DNA of 64,000 bases, from assembly GCA_025464625.1 (NCBI GenBank), contig JAOAUZ010000002.1, positions 1 through 64,000 on the forward strand. Direction: 5' to 3'. The notes beneath the pieces were generated by a model, which ran no database searches, was not told where the DNA came from, and was given only the letters and a program-made list of their open reading frames with translations. This DNA is from Rickettsiales bacterium. Its GTDB lineage: Bacteria; Pseudomonadota; Alphaproteobacteria; Rickettsiales; SXRF01. Positions 1-8,860 of the stretch are shown here, piece by piece. How positions within the stretch are numbered: the first letter of the stretch is position 1; every line of letters starts with the position of its first letter. A program made the position numbers and the translations under genes.

Positions 1-3000
1 TATCACTATATCTCAGCGGATTACTTTCGGCATATTTATACAGATTGAGGCCACCATTCTGACCAATGATGTCAGTCTGGAGGTAACGCCCCGTGGTTGG
101 GTCGTAGTCACGGAAATAATTATAGTAGTTACCGTCTTCAGCGTCGGCATACTGACCAGGAAAGCGGATGGAGCTGGTCGCGGTACCAGTGATGGCCTGA
201 GTTTCACCGAATGGCTGCTGTACACGATCCCAGACGATGGCTTTTGCCGAATTCGTCAATTTTTGCGGTGTACCCTGATGGTCGGAAAGTACATACCAGA
301 ACACCGAGCTGGGTTCCACCTGCGCCAGTGGCATACCATCTGGCAGCCAGATAAACTCACGCGTAGTCGCACCTGTGACACCATTGGCCTCGGCAATTAG
401 CTGCTCATTCACATCGTAGATGAAATGGGTGGTGATAGCACCAGCTACCTTGCTCACTCGCTGACCCATTGCATCATAGAGGTAGGTCGCAGCCAGCGTT
501 CCGCCGACAGTGACAGTGGATTTACGGTTACGGTTGTTCCACGTATAGGCAACGTCTGGGTTGGTCGAACGGTCATCGGTCAGGATATTGCCGTTGGCTG
601 TATAGGTGAGAGTGCGTGTGGCAGGGCTGTTGGTGATGCTTGTCATACGGTTGGATGCGGCTGGAAAATTATAGGTCTGTGTCACCCCACCAGTCACTCG
701 CGTCTGACGGTCGCTAGGGGTGTAATAGGTATAATTTATGGTGCCATATGCTCCGATGCCCTGAGTCAAGCGGTTGAGCGCATCATAGGTGAAGGTTTGG
801 TTACGGGCGGGGGTAACACCATCTGTGATGTTGGTGATATTTCCTGCATCGTCATATGCGTATGTCAGGTTTTGCAAGAAGGTCGCACCATCATTAGTTC
901 GCAGCGTGGATAGCCAGTAGTTCTGGTTGTAATCCCGCACATGGGTTAGCGAGTTGCCGTAGGTGAATGACTTGAGCGGACCGAAGGGTTCAAACGTAAT
1001 GGCACTCGCCACTGCGGCGTAGCTGCCACCCGAAGTAGCTCGGCTGTTGACGGTCGTCAATTGACCGTTGGCATTATACAGAAACTGCACCTGCCGCCCA
1101 GAAGGATAGGTGATGACTGTAGGCTTGTCCGCCAGATCATAGGCGTAGGAGATTGTATAGGTCTTGCCACTGATTATGGCTGTTTTCTGGGTAATATTCC
1201 CCCGTTCATCATACACATACGCTGTAGATCCAGATTGATCCGTAATCGAGGTCAAATGACCTTTGCCCTTATTACCGCTAGCGATAGAATCGTAGCCGTA
1301 GGTAATGTTTTCTGGCGATGCAGCTGGATATGTCTGAGTCAGTATACGATTCAGAGCATCAAAGGTGCGGTTGGTTACAACGCCCCGTGCATCCGTCTCC
1401 TGTGTTACATTTCCTGCTTTATCGATAGTGTTATAAACTGTTATGCCACTATCGGGACTTGAAGCCTGTATAGCCTGATTAAAGCCGTTATAGACGTAAT
1501 TGGTAGGCAATCCACGGAAATCCTGCTGTTGTGTGATATTGTCGCGTTTGTCATATGCCGTAGCCGCAGTCTGGTTGAGGGCAGATTTGACCGAAATAAA
1601 ACGGTTCAGCGCATCAAAACCTTGCGTCGTTATAAAATTGCGGGCGTTGGTAATGGTCAGACGATTACCATTTGCATCATAGGCGTACACGTTCTGCTGT
1701 GCTGCTAGATAACCGATGTCTTTCAGCAGGCGGTTGATAGAATCATAGGCGTGGGTTACCTGACGGCGGATTGTAGCAGAAGAATCCTTTGTTATTTCTG
1801 CTGTGATATTACCAGCCGCATCTAGGGTATAGTCAATACGCTCGTTACTGGCATTATAAACAGCCACCAGCTTATGGGCGTCATTATACGTGAAATTCAC
1901 AATGGAATTGTCTGGCGCAGTGATTGAAATTAGCATCCCAGTATTGTCGTAACCATACGTCGTAATAGCGTTGCCACCTGAAGCCACGACGGTTTGTGTT
2001 TTCAAGAGTCCTCGCAAATCATAGGTCAGGTTGGTAACAGTACCATTGGTATCCGTATAGGAAAGCAGTCTACCACTCGCATCATAACTGGTAAAGGTAG
2101 TTACTTGCGAAAGAGCGTTTGTTACAGTTCCCAAGTTTTTGGCAGGGGTCGTATAGGTATAGGTGGTCACGTCGGACACGTCCGTGCGAGGACCATCTTC
2201 GGTCAGCACGTTACCCAGCGAATCATACGTCCAAGTCCATGTTCTGGTTGCTCCATTGGTACTGTAAGGTATGGTCTGAGTTTGAGTATCAGTTTCAGTT
2301 TTAGTTAAGATATTACCATTTATATCGTAGGTTAGATCCGTAGTGAGACCAGTCTGGACGATTTTTGTTGGGAGATTAAGCGTGGGGTGCCATGTGGTCG
2401 TAATGGTTCTCGCAGCCGTCGCCCCAAACGCTTCTGTCCTACTGGTCTGCAAGCCTCGGGTATTATTCACAAAATTTGTAACATTGCCCTTCCAATCTAC
2501 AATTTTAGAGAGGTAGCCGTTTGCATCGTAAGTATAGCTCTGCGTTCCAGCTGGAACTGTTGCCGTAGCAGTACGAGATACTTGTGTATTGGAGCAGACA
2601 CCACCGACTAGCGGCACGAATTTATAGGTTTCTACCATACCTAAAGCGTTGGTGACTGTACGATTATTATTGGTATCGTCATAGGTGACACTATGCAGAT
2701 CATTTCCTGTCCCAGTTCCGAGTTTACTGGAAGTTACACGTCCAGTGGCAGTATCGTAAGTCCAAGTCTTATAAGTGTTTCCATTCTCATCAATAATGCC
2801 AGTGAGCGCGAAAGGAAATCCAGCTGCTGTGTAACCATAGGTTTGACTGGTTACAGGAGATGTAGAATAAGAAATTGATACCAAGCGATCGTTCGTTCCA
2901 ACTCCGCTGGAATTATAACCATAAGTTATAACCAAACCTCCAGGGAATGTAACTGTAGAAACTCGGTTATCAGCATTATATGTAAGGCTAAGTGAACGCC

Positions 3001-4003
3001 CCATAGAATCAGTCACGCTTGTAAGTTTGCCACTCGTCACAGTCATAGTTTGGGTATAACCATTTAGTTGTACGATTGTGGTCAGCAATGCCGTGCCAGT
3101 ACTGCCCTGTGTATAGTTCTCGATTGTATTGTTCAGATCGGTAAAAACCCAGGTCGAGCCAGTTCCACTACCTGTATGGGTTAAACTAACGTTCATGTTC
3201 TTGCCTGTTTTCCAAGTGCTGGTCGTGCTATCGAAAGTAAAATATATAACCTGACCATCAGCACGTTCAACATTGGCTTCAGTAGCAGAAACAATAGTAA
3301 TATAACGGTCAAATGTATTACGCCAATGCGGGGCTATCATCGATGGAACTGTTGCTAACGCCTCACCACTGTTATAATAGCGAGTGAAACTGAGCGAGTT
3401 GATTCCTGAAGAACGATAATCGTCAATTGCTTCAAACAAGTTACCATTACCTAAACTAATGGGATCACCCACGCTGACTTGCCCAATTTTCGAAGGCATA
3501 GAATAGTTATAATTTTGCCCATGGCAGCCTTGACCGCCCAAACCGCTGCCTCGGATGCTTGTAACGCTAAATGTTCCATTAGGGTAAGATGCACATGCAG
3601 GAGTTGTTGTTGTCCAGCTACCTGAGTAGACAGTTCCATTTGCTGAAATCGTACCAGTAACATTTTTTACACACCAAACAGAACCAGGTGATTGTGCTAT
3701 AATTGGACCATTTGTAAAATTAAAAGTGTTTCCAGTGATGGTTCCAAACAAGGATATCACAGCCCAAGCATTACCCGTTTTTGTAGTAATTGTTTCAGTG
3801 CCTATCACTGAACCACCAGAACCCTGTATTAGGTTATTTAATGTCCAATTAAATGGGGAATTAGATGGATTTGCTGGCTGAAGCAGTGTTCCCGACCATG
3901 TACCTGACGCATCGGCTGCATGCGAATCTGATGTTGAAAATTGTAATGCTGCGATACATAATAAAAGCAGAAAAGTTCTAAGTAATATTTGCAAGTAGGG
4001 CAT
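1..4003 (-). CDS. Rhs/YD-repeat secreted protein, partial (3' end beyond the window)
   Basis: An uninterrupted minus-strand frame runs from the ATG at 4003 to the left edge, giving at least 1334 residues. AAGGA lies upstream of the start, and the first ~30 residues look like a signal peptide (hydrophobic LLRTFLLLLCIAAL, then SHAADA). A DUF6531-like stretch (VGDPISLGNGNLFE, about residue 178) precedes dozens of YD repeats such as TYDAxGR and YDxLNRL. The last ~110 residues are the Rhs core-associated domain (FPGQYADAEDGNYYNYFRDYDP, then GRYLQTD and NPLRYSD). In known Rhs proteins this core ends the conserved cocoon and is followed by a variable toxin tip; here the tip and any immunity gene are outside the window. 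A secreted or surface polymorphic toxin is the inference. No VgrG, PAAR or T6SS gene is nearby, so the delivery route is unknown. Confidence 0.93.
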   Translation of the reverse strand, partial: MPYLQILLRTFLLLLCIAALQFSTSDSHAADASGTWSGTLLQPANPSNSPFNWTLNNLIQGSGGSVIGTETITTKTGNAWAVISLFGTITGNTFNFTNGPIIAQSPGSVWCVKNVTGTISANGTVYSGSWTTTTPACASYPNGTFSVTSIRGSGLGGQGCHGQNYNYSMPSKIGQVSVGDPISLGNGNLFEAIDDYRSSGINSLSFTRYYNSGEALATVPSMIAPHWRNTFDRYITIVSATEANVERADGQVIYFTFDSTTSTWKTGKNMNVSLTHTGSGTGSTWVFTDLNNTIENYTQGSTGTALLTTIVQLNGYTQTMTVTSGKLTSVTDSMGRSLSLTYNADNRVSTVTFPGGLVITYGYNSSGVGTNDRLVSISYSTSPVTSQTYGYTAAGFPFALTGIIDENGNTYKTWTYDTATGRVTSSKLGTGTGNDLHSVTYDDTNNNRTVTNALGMVETYKFVPLVGGVCSNTQVSRTATATVPAGTQSYTYDANGYLSKIVDWKGNVTNFVNNTRGLQTSRTEAFGATAARTITTTWHPTLNLPTKIVQTGLTTDLTYDINGNILTKTETDTQTQTIPYSTNGATRTWTWTYDSLGNVLTEDGPRTDVSDVTTYTYTTPAKNLGTVTNALSQVTTFTSYDASGRLLSYTDTNGTVTNLTYDLRGLLKTQTVVASGGNAITTYGYDNTGMLISITAPDNSIVNFTYNDAHKLVAVYNASNERIDYTLDAAGNITAEITKDSSATIRRQVTHAYDSINRLLKDIGYLAAQQNVYAYDANGNRLTITNARNFITTQGFDALNRFISVKSALNQTAATAYDKRDNITQQQDFRGLPTNYVYNGFNQAIQASSPDSGITVYNTIDKAGNVTQETDARGVVTNRTFDALNRILTQTYPAASPENITYGYDSIASGNKGKGHLTSITDQSGSTAYVYDERGNITQKTAIISGKTYTISYAYDLADKPTVITYPSGRQVQFLYNANGQLTTVNSRATSGGSYAAVASAITFEPFGPLKSFTYGNSLTHVRDYNQNYWLSTLRTNDGATFLQNLTYAYDDAGNITNITDGVTPARNQTFTYDALNRLTQGIGAYGTINYTYYTPSDRQTRVTGGVTQTYNFPAASNRMTSITNSPATRTLTYTANGNILTDDRSTNPDVAYTWNNRNRKSTVTVGGTLAATYLYDAMGQRVSKVAGAITTHFIYDVNEQLIAEANGVTGATTREFIWLPDGMPLAQVEPSSVFWYVLSDHQGTPQKLTNSAKAIVWDRVQQPFGETQAITGTATSSIRFPGQYADAEDGNYYNYFRDYDPTTGRYLQTDIIGQNGGLNLYKYAESNPLRYSD

Positions 4004-4354
4004 AGCAATTTCCTTCTTAAATAAGGAAATATATTATATGCCTTACTAGTTTGAGTTTGTCCATCCGCAAATATGACGTAGTTCGTGGATACACTGTTAC
4101 AAACAGCTTCTCTCCATACATCAACTCCCTTGCAATCAGTTTGGGAAAGAATTGATTGCCGTGCCAAGCTACTACGCTTTTAATGTATATGCTCTGAAAT
4201 TAGCAAAACAAGGGGGGAAATTTTCAGAGTTTGCTGGAAATAAAACCGATATTTTAGTAACTGCTATTGTCAATAAAGACCGAGAATGCAATCTGCAAGG
4301 TTAAGTATTACTTAGTCGCCAGCATTATAAATGATGTGGTGGGTAAATATAATG
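4004..4354. other. Non-coding stretch upstream of the Rhs gene
   Basis: No convincing gene is visible between the Rhs start and the direct repeat. A minus-strand frame over 3838-4167 overlaps the Rhs signal peptide in another phase and lacks codon structure. On the plus strand a short open stretch ends with a stop near 4305 but has stop codons closely upstream. The Rhs promoter should lie here, but I could not assign -35/-10 boxes. Confidence 0.5.
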
Positions 4355-4670
4355 TTGCTATAATCTCTAGGATAATTTGTACCTAATAATCAGCAGATTC
4401 AGCTTTTTATAAAAAATTTCTCGGAGGCAAATGCCATTTCTGAAAATACCAGCTTGCCTCCCCCCGTGGGGGTCGCGTCATGGGACACTGGCGGGACACT
4501 AACCTGTAAAAAATGACAACTACTGGTAACAGTTGACAGCTATGCTAAGTGCTAAGGTGCTAGTTTGTATGTTGTAGTTTGCTGCTATTGATTATGTTTA
4601 TTTATCAATAACTTGACTGTAAATCTGCCAGCGTAAGCGTTCGCTGGTTCAAATCCAGCCTCCTCCACCA
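4355..4670 (+). repeat. Left copy of ~310-bp direct repeat ending in a tRNA-Tyr fragment
   Basis: This segment aligns along its whole length with 10661-10967 in the same orientation. Shared blocks include AATTTGTACCTAATAAT, AGCAGATTCAGCTTTTTAT, a G+C hairpin of five C's and five G's with a short loop, CATGGGACACT, and the tRNA fragment at its right end. The copies differ by scattered substitutions and small indels, so duplication is not recent. No ORF is shared, so it is not a gene remnant that I recognise. Confidence 0.85.
4615..4670 (+). pseudogene. 3' half of a tRNA-Tyr gene
   Basis: The sequence starts inside the anticodon arm (GACTGTAAATCTGCC, with GTA in the anticodon position). It continues through a variable arm and a perfect T arm (GCTGG-TTCAAAT-CCAGC), and ends in CTCCTCC-A-CCA. 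The 5' half (acceptor 5' strand, D arm) is missing and is replaced by AT-rich DNA. This is what integration into the 3' part of a tRNA gene leaves behind. Confidence 0.75.
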
Positions 4671-4686
4671 CATTACTGATAGCCAA

Positions 4687-6912
4687 CTACAGAGATTTTG
4701 ATAAATTAAAAAATTCCTCTACCCTTTTAGTCTCATCTTTAATAGCGATAAGCATTTCTTGTTTTTGTAATTCGCTATCCTCAAAATGAGTTTCAGCGCG
4801 TTTGCAGATATTATGAAGTTTCATCGCACCTAAATTACCAGATGAACCTTTGAAGCGGTGAGCAGCGGATTTCCACTCTTCTTTTTTGTCAGTACTCATG
4901 CTTTTTTCTAAAATCTCTATCATTCCGCGTGATTGCTCAAGGAACAGGTTGGCAAGTTCTTTTTCTTCTTCAGGATCACCATTGGTAAATAAACGTAGTT
5001 GCTCCATATCAACAGGCGCATCTTCTGATTGTATTTTAGCAGCAGCTTCTTTCGGAACCGAGATAATTTCTTTGTTATCATCCAATATGAACCAAGTATT
5101 TAGTACCTTTTTTAGATGATCGGCGCGTAGTGGCTTACTCAAATAATCATCCATGCCCGATTTTAGGCATTTTTCACGGTCACCAACCATTGCATTAGCT
5201 GTCATGGCAACTATTGGTGTGTGTAGTGATGTACCGTCTTCTAAAATACGCAATTTTTCGGTAGTTTGATAGCCATCAAGTTCTGGCATCTGGCAATCCA
5301 TAAATATCATATCATAAATATTAGTGCGATATTTTTCGATTGCCTGCACACCATCTTCAGCAATATCAATATTACATAGCCCAAATTTACGAAGCAGCTT
5401 TTCTGCAAACACACGGTTGACATGATAATCATCAACTAACAACACTTTGGCTTCACCGATAGGCTTTTTATTTTCAACCGCCTGACAAAATATAGTCTGC
5501 TCATCAGCATGAGTTTTTATATCTTTTGCTTCGGCAGGTTTACATGGAATAGCAAACCAGAAAGTTGAGCCCTTACCTTCAGCACTTTCTACACCAATAT
5601 CACCGCCCATCAACTGTACCAGTTGTTTGGTAATAGCAAGCCCCAGACCAGTTCCACCATATTTACGAGTTACAGAAGCATCTGCTTGTGTGAATTTTTC
5701 AAAAATATCACCAAGTTTGTTAGCTGGAATACCCATACCAGTATCTTCCACTGCAATATAGAGGCTATTTACGTTATTATGTTCTTGCATACTTGCTTTG
5801 ATACGCACATGCCCATGTTCAGTAAATTTAATCGCGTTACCAACCAAATTTATAATTATCTGGCGTACACGCCCTGAATCACCCCAAATATGGGTTGGCA
5901 CATCTGGTTCTAAGCTAACAATTAAATCTATACCTTTTTTGTCAGCTTGCGGACGCATCAAATTCCCAGTTTTATGCAGAGTATTTGCAAAGCCAAACAC
6001 GATATTTTCCAGCACCAAAGCACCAGCTTCTATTTTAGAGAAATCAAGAATATCATTGAGTAGCATCAACAAATTTTCGCCCGAACTATTTATGGTAGAA
6101 ACAAGCTCTTTCTGTTCATCGTCAAGTTTGGTATCTTCCAACAAATGCGCCATGCCTAGCACGCCATTCATAGGGGTGCGCAGCTCATGACTCATATTTG
6201 CGAGGAAATCTCCTTTGGCTTTGTTAGCGGCTTCGGCTTTTTCAAGGCTGTCTTTCAAATCACGGGCAGCAGCTTCCGCTTTCATATTTGCGCGCTTTAG
6301 CTGTAACCACATATTTTTCTCTTTTACTTCTTCTTCTTTCTTCGCTGAAATATCACGCTCAATGGCAGCAAAATGTGTTACCACTCCTTCCGCATTTTTT
6401 ATCGGAACAATGCTTATATCCAACCAGTAGTTTTTTCCTGTTTTGCTGACATTGAGAAGCTCGTCCTTAAATGGTTTACCTTCTTTAAGAGCGAGGCGAA
6501 GAGCATCCAGAGTTTCGCGTTTGGTGAATTCACTTTGTAAAAAACGTGGCGATTTGCCAATAGCTTCTTCTGATGAGTAGCCTGAAATGCGAGTAAAAGC
6601 ATCGTTTACATAAATAATTTCTGGGCTTGGCTCATCAAGACCAGCTTTGGTAATGATAATACCATCATTAGCACTTTGGATTACTGTTTCCAGTAACATT
6701 GCGCGTTCTCTGAACTGTGTCATAAGGCGCAGTTGCGGACGGAACACAAATAAAGTTATAGAAAATAGAAACGCAACTGAGCTAGCAAAGGCGATATTAG
6801 ATGCCCAGTCAGAAAATGATTCTGGTGGGTCTAATAATTCGTGTATAGTAGCCGTAATTACTAGTAATCCTACTGACACATAGAATAACACAATGTTGCG
6901 TTTCTCTTTCAT
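4687..6912 (-). CDS. Hybrid sensor histidine kinase (PAS-HisKA-HATPase-REC-HPt)
   Basis: The 741-residue protein has two membrane segments (about 8-25 and 38-58) with almost no periplasmic loop. A PAS/PAC domain follows (about 70-195), then a coiled coil (195-235), a HisKA domain with phospho-accepting His242 in NMSHELRTP, a HATPase domain (N box VGNAIKF, G boxes DTGMGIP and GTGLGL), a receiver domain (acidic pair near 494, Asp539 in FMDCQMP, Lys593) and a C-terminal HPt domain with His685. It can therefore run a full His-Asp-His phosphorelay to a separate receiver. The two receiver proteins directly upstream (gaps of 12 and 20 bp, same strand) are the obvious candidates. The short loop suggests a cytoplasmic or membrane signal read by PAS. 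The signal is not evident. Confidence 0.93.
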   Translation of the reverse strand: MKEKRNIVLFYVSVGLLVITATIHELLDPPESFSDWASNIAFASSVAFLFSITLFVFRPQLRLMTQFRERAMLLETVIQSANDGIIITKAGLDEPSPEIIYVNDAFTRISGYSSEEAIGKSPRFLQSEFTKRETLDALRLALKEGKPFKDELLNVSKTGKNYWLDISIVPIKNAEGVVTHFAAIERDISAKKEEEVKEKNMWLQLKRANMKAEAAARDLKDSLEKAEAANKAKGDFLANMSHELRTPMNGVLGMAHLLEDTKLDDEQKELVSTINSSGENLLMLLNDILDFSKIEAGALVLENIVFGFANTLHKTGNLMRPQADKKGIDLIVSLEPDVPTHIWGDSGRVRQIIINLVGNAIKFTEHGHVRIKASMQEHNNVNSLYIAVEDTGMGIPANKLGDIFEKFTQADASVTRKYGGTGLGLAITKQLVQLMGGDIGVESAEGKGSTFWFAIPCKPAEAKDIKTHADEQTIFCQAVENKKPIGEAKVLLVDDYHVNRVFAEKLLRKFGLCNIDIAEDGVQAIEKYRTNIYDMIFMDCQMPELDGYQTTEKLRILEDGTSLHTPIVAMTANAMVGDREKCLKSGMDDYLSKPLRADHLKKVLNTWFILDDNKEIISVPKEAAAKIQSEDAPVDMEQLRLFTNGDPEEEKELANLFLEQSRGMIEILEKSMSTDKKEEWKSAAHRFKGSSGNLGAMKLHNICKRAETHFEDSELQKQEMLIAIKDETKRVEEFFNLSKSL

Positions 6913-6924
6913 AACAACTCCTAT

Positions 6925-7782
6925 TTAGGCGCATTGCTTGTGGTGGTGTAACGCGCTCTCTTTAATGTAGTGATACATTCTATCTTTCTTAAATGGTTTA
7001 GCAACAAAACCAGATGCACCTGTGCCTAGCGATGTTGTAATATTATCAAGATAACTATTACCGCTGAACATCACAACATATGCTTCGGGGTCACTTTCCA
7101 TGATTTGTCTAAGCACACTAAGACCACTTGCATCAGGCAGGTTTATATCCAGAAAGACAATGTCTGGTGCGTGCAGGAGATAACCAGCAATTGCTTCCTC
7201 AGCATTTGCAGCAGTAATAAGCGCATAGCTCTCCTTAAATGTGTTGGTTACTAAACGGCGAGTGAGGGGATCGTCTTCCACCACCATTACATGCAATGGC
7301 ATACGCGATTTGCGGCGTTTCTTAGCCTCAGCAAACACTTCTTGCAGGGATGATATTTCACCGAAATTATGTGTCACATGTTGTATAATCGGTGGTGACA
7401 ATTCTCCATTTTTACTGAGAAATACGTCATGTATCGTATCCCAATCACGGAATAAATCATAAATCATCATTTCTACTTTTACTTCCTCCTCACCACGCAC
7501 CGCACTCACAAGTTCGGCAGCAATCTCATATAATTGCTCAGAATGCAGACTATTACTTATGAACATTATGTCATTGTCACTGCAAGGCACTATATCACAA
7601 TCAATATCCTGATGTATTTCTTTCAGCTTTTGCAATGTCTCATTACTGCACATAAGATGTTTTTCTTCTTTAGGTGTTATGTGTAAGCAACGCCAAGTTT
7701 CCATACTGGCTGGATCTTTATCGATAGCAAACGCCAACGAATTAATATAGTTCTCTGTATTATTTTGAGTAATGATACGCAT
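6925..7782 (-). CDS. Response regulator with unknown N-terminal domain and C-terminal receiver
   Basis: The 285-residue protein has a receiver domain at the C-terminus (about 164-280): acidic pair in VVEDDP, phosphorylatable Asp212 in FLDINLP, Lys262 in AKPF. The N-terminal ~150 residues match no family I recognise. They share general layout, though little sequence, with the same part of the next gene upstream (7803-8693). There is no DNA-binding or enzymatic output domain, so it probably acts through its N-terminal domain or as a phosphate shuttle. The ATG at 7782 follows AAGGAG. It sits between the hybrid kinase and its paralogue in what looks like one operon read leftwards. Confidence 0.85.
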   Translation of the reverse strand: MRIITQNNTENYINSLAFAIDKDPASMETWRCLHITPKEEKHLMCSNETLQKLKEIHQDIDCDIVPCSDNDIMFISNSLHSEQLYEIAAELVSAVRGEEEVKVEMMIYDLFRDWDTIHDVFLSKNGELSPPIIQHVTHNFGEISSLQEVFAEAKKRRKSRMPLHVMVVEDDPLTRRLVTNTFKESYALITAANAEEAIAGYLLHAPDIVFLDINLPDASGLSVLRQIMESDPEAYVVMFSGNSYLDNITTSLGTGASGFVAKPFKKDRMYHYIKESALHHHKQCA

Positions 7783-7802
7783 AAAATTTTCTCCTTTTAA
7801 GG

Positions 7803-8693
7803 TTAAGCGTGTTGTACATGCCCAATAGTTGGGCAGCGTTCTATGTATTGAAACAATTTGTCTTTGGTAAATGGCTTGGCAATAAAGCCTTTTGCGCCTT
7901 TGCTCATGGCCTGCATGATGTTTTCACGATCAGCGTTACCACTAAGCATGATTACATAAGCTTTAGGATCTAATGCTATGATACGCTCTAATAGCTCATG
8001 TCCTGTCACATCTGGCAGATTTATGTCCAGAAAAAGCAAATCTGGTGCTATACAAGAATATATTTGCAATGCGTTAGTAGCGTCCCCTAACCCTGTAAGT
8101 TGATATTGTTTCTGCAAAACATTTTCTACCAAGCGACGTGAGAAAGCATCATCTTCTATAATCATGAAATGTGGTGATTTACGGTCAGCACGACGTTGCT
8201 CAATTTCATCTTGTGCACTGATTGTTTTACTGTTCAGTATCGAATTACGCTTGCGTTCCTGCTGTTTCTGTTCAAGCAATTTACGTTTTGTTTCTTCTAT
8301 CTGATTCTGTTTTTCAATTTTCTGCTCTACTATAAGCAACAATTTATTTATCTGTAATGATACTTCATAAAAACCAACCCAATCATCAGTGGCTGGCTTA
8401 TCCAAATAATCCACTACGCTTAAAATAAATTCCTTACCATCTTTAACAGGAATGCTTGGGGCTAATATAAAAACATCTCCATCATCACATATATAGATTT
8501 GTAAATCTGCTGCTGATAAATATAGCTGTGTTAGTTCAAACAATTTGTCTTTGAAGCCAGCAACAATTTTATCACCAGCTATCTTATCACCAGCTAGGGC
8601 AAAATATATACAGCGTGAGGTTTTAGGGGCAGATTTTAGTGATTCTAGCTCTGACACCAATTTTTGTTCTACTTGTTCGTCTATAAGTAACAT
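7803..8693 (-). CDS. Response regulator paralogue with coiled coil and C-terminal receiver
   Basis: The 296-residue protein has the same plan as its downstream neighbour. It has an N-terminal domain of unknown type (1-120), a strongly charged coiled coil (about 122-168) and a C-terminal receiver with Asp223 in FLDINLP and Lys273 in AKPF. The two receivers are close paralogues (both have FLDINLPD, the AYV-M-SGN strand and the G-A-GF-AKPF-KD run). Residues 34-43 contain a small tandem duplication (AGDKI twice), visible as a duplicated DNA unit. It is the first gene of the kinase operon; AAGGA precedes the start. The promoter should lie in the 168-bp divergent gap that also holds a perfect 11-bp dyad. 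Confidence 0.85.
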   Translation of the reverse strand: MLLIDEQVEQKLVSELESLKSAPKTSRCIYFALAGDKIAGDKIVAGFKDKLFELTQLYLSAADLQIYICDDGDVFILAPSIPVKDGKEFILSVVDYLDKPATDDWVGFYEVSLQINKLLLIVEQKIEKQNQIEETKRKLLEQKQQERKRNSILNSKTISAQDEIEQRRADRKSPHFMIIEDDAFSRRLVENVLQKQYQLTGLGDATNALQIYSCIAPDLLFLDINLPDVTGHELLERIIALDPKAYVIMLSGNADRENIMQAMSKGAKGFIAKPFTKDKLFQYIERCPTIGHVQHA

Positions 8694-8789
8694 AAGTTTT
8701 TCCTTCTCTATGATTCCATTATCGCAAAGTTTTACTGAAAATAATAATCTAGCAAAAACAATGTGTTAGCTATAGGATGGGGCAGAAAA

Positions 8790-8817
8790 TTCTCAAAATA
8801 GCGTTTTATTTTGAGAA
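8790..8817. promoter_or_regulatory. Perfect 11-bp inverted repeat between divergent regulator genes
   Basis: TTCTCAAAATA and TATTTTGAGAA are exact reverse complements separated by 6 bp (GCGTTT). The dyad sits in the gap between the receiver-protein operon (start 8693) and the NtrC-like gene (start 8861). A half-site-like TTCTCATAAT lies at about 8832. Position and symmetry suit an operator for a dimeric helix-turn-helix protein such as the neighbouring regulator. The assignment is inferred. Confidence 0.55.
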
Positions 8818-8860
8818 ATATTTGTGCTATATTCTCATAATTATCCTATTTTGGAGGCAT

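Noticed and set aside
425-2878. Several plus-strand open frames across the left 3 kb
   Set aside because: They are shadows of the minus-strand Rhs frame, whose YD repeats give recurrent open stretches on the other strand. None has ribosome binding sites or family sequence.
3838-4167. 109-residue minus-strand frame at the Rhs start
   Set aside because: It overlaps the Rhs signal-peptide region in another phase and has no recognisable features; the Rhs start has a better ribosome binding site and a clear signal peptide.
4615-4670. Functional tRNA-Tyr gene
   Set aside because: Only the anticodon-to-CCA half is present; no acceptor 5' strand or D arm can be found upstream in either copy.
8777-8860. 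Upstream start for the NtrC-like gene
   Set aside because: It would add 28 hydrophobic residues and cover the dyad; the ATG at 8861 has GGAGG and begins the receiver domain at the normal place.
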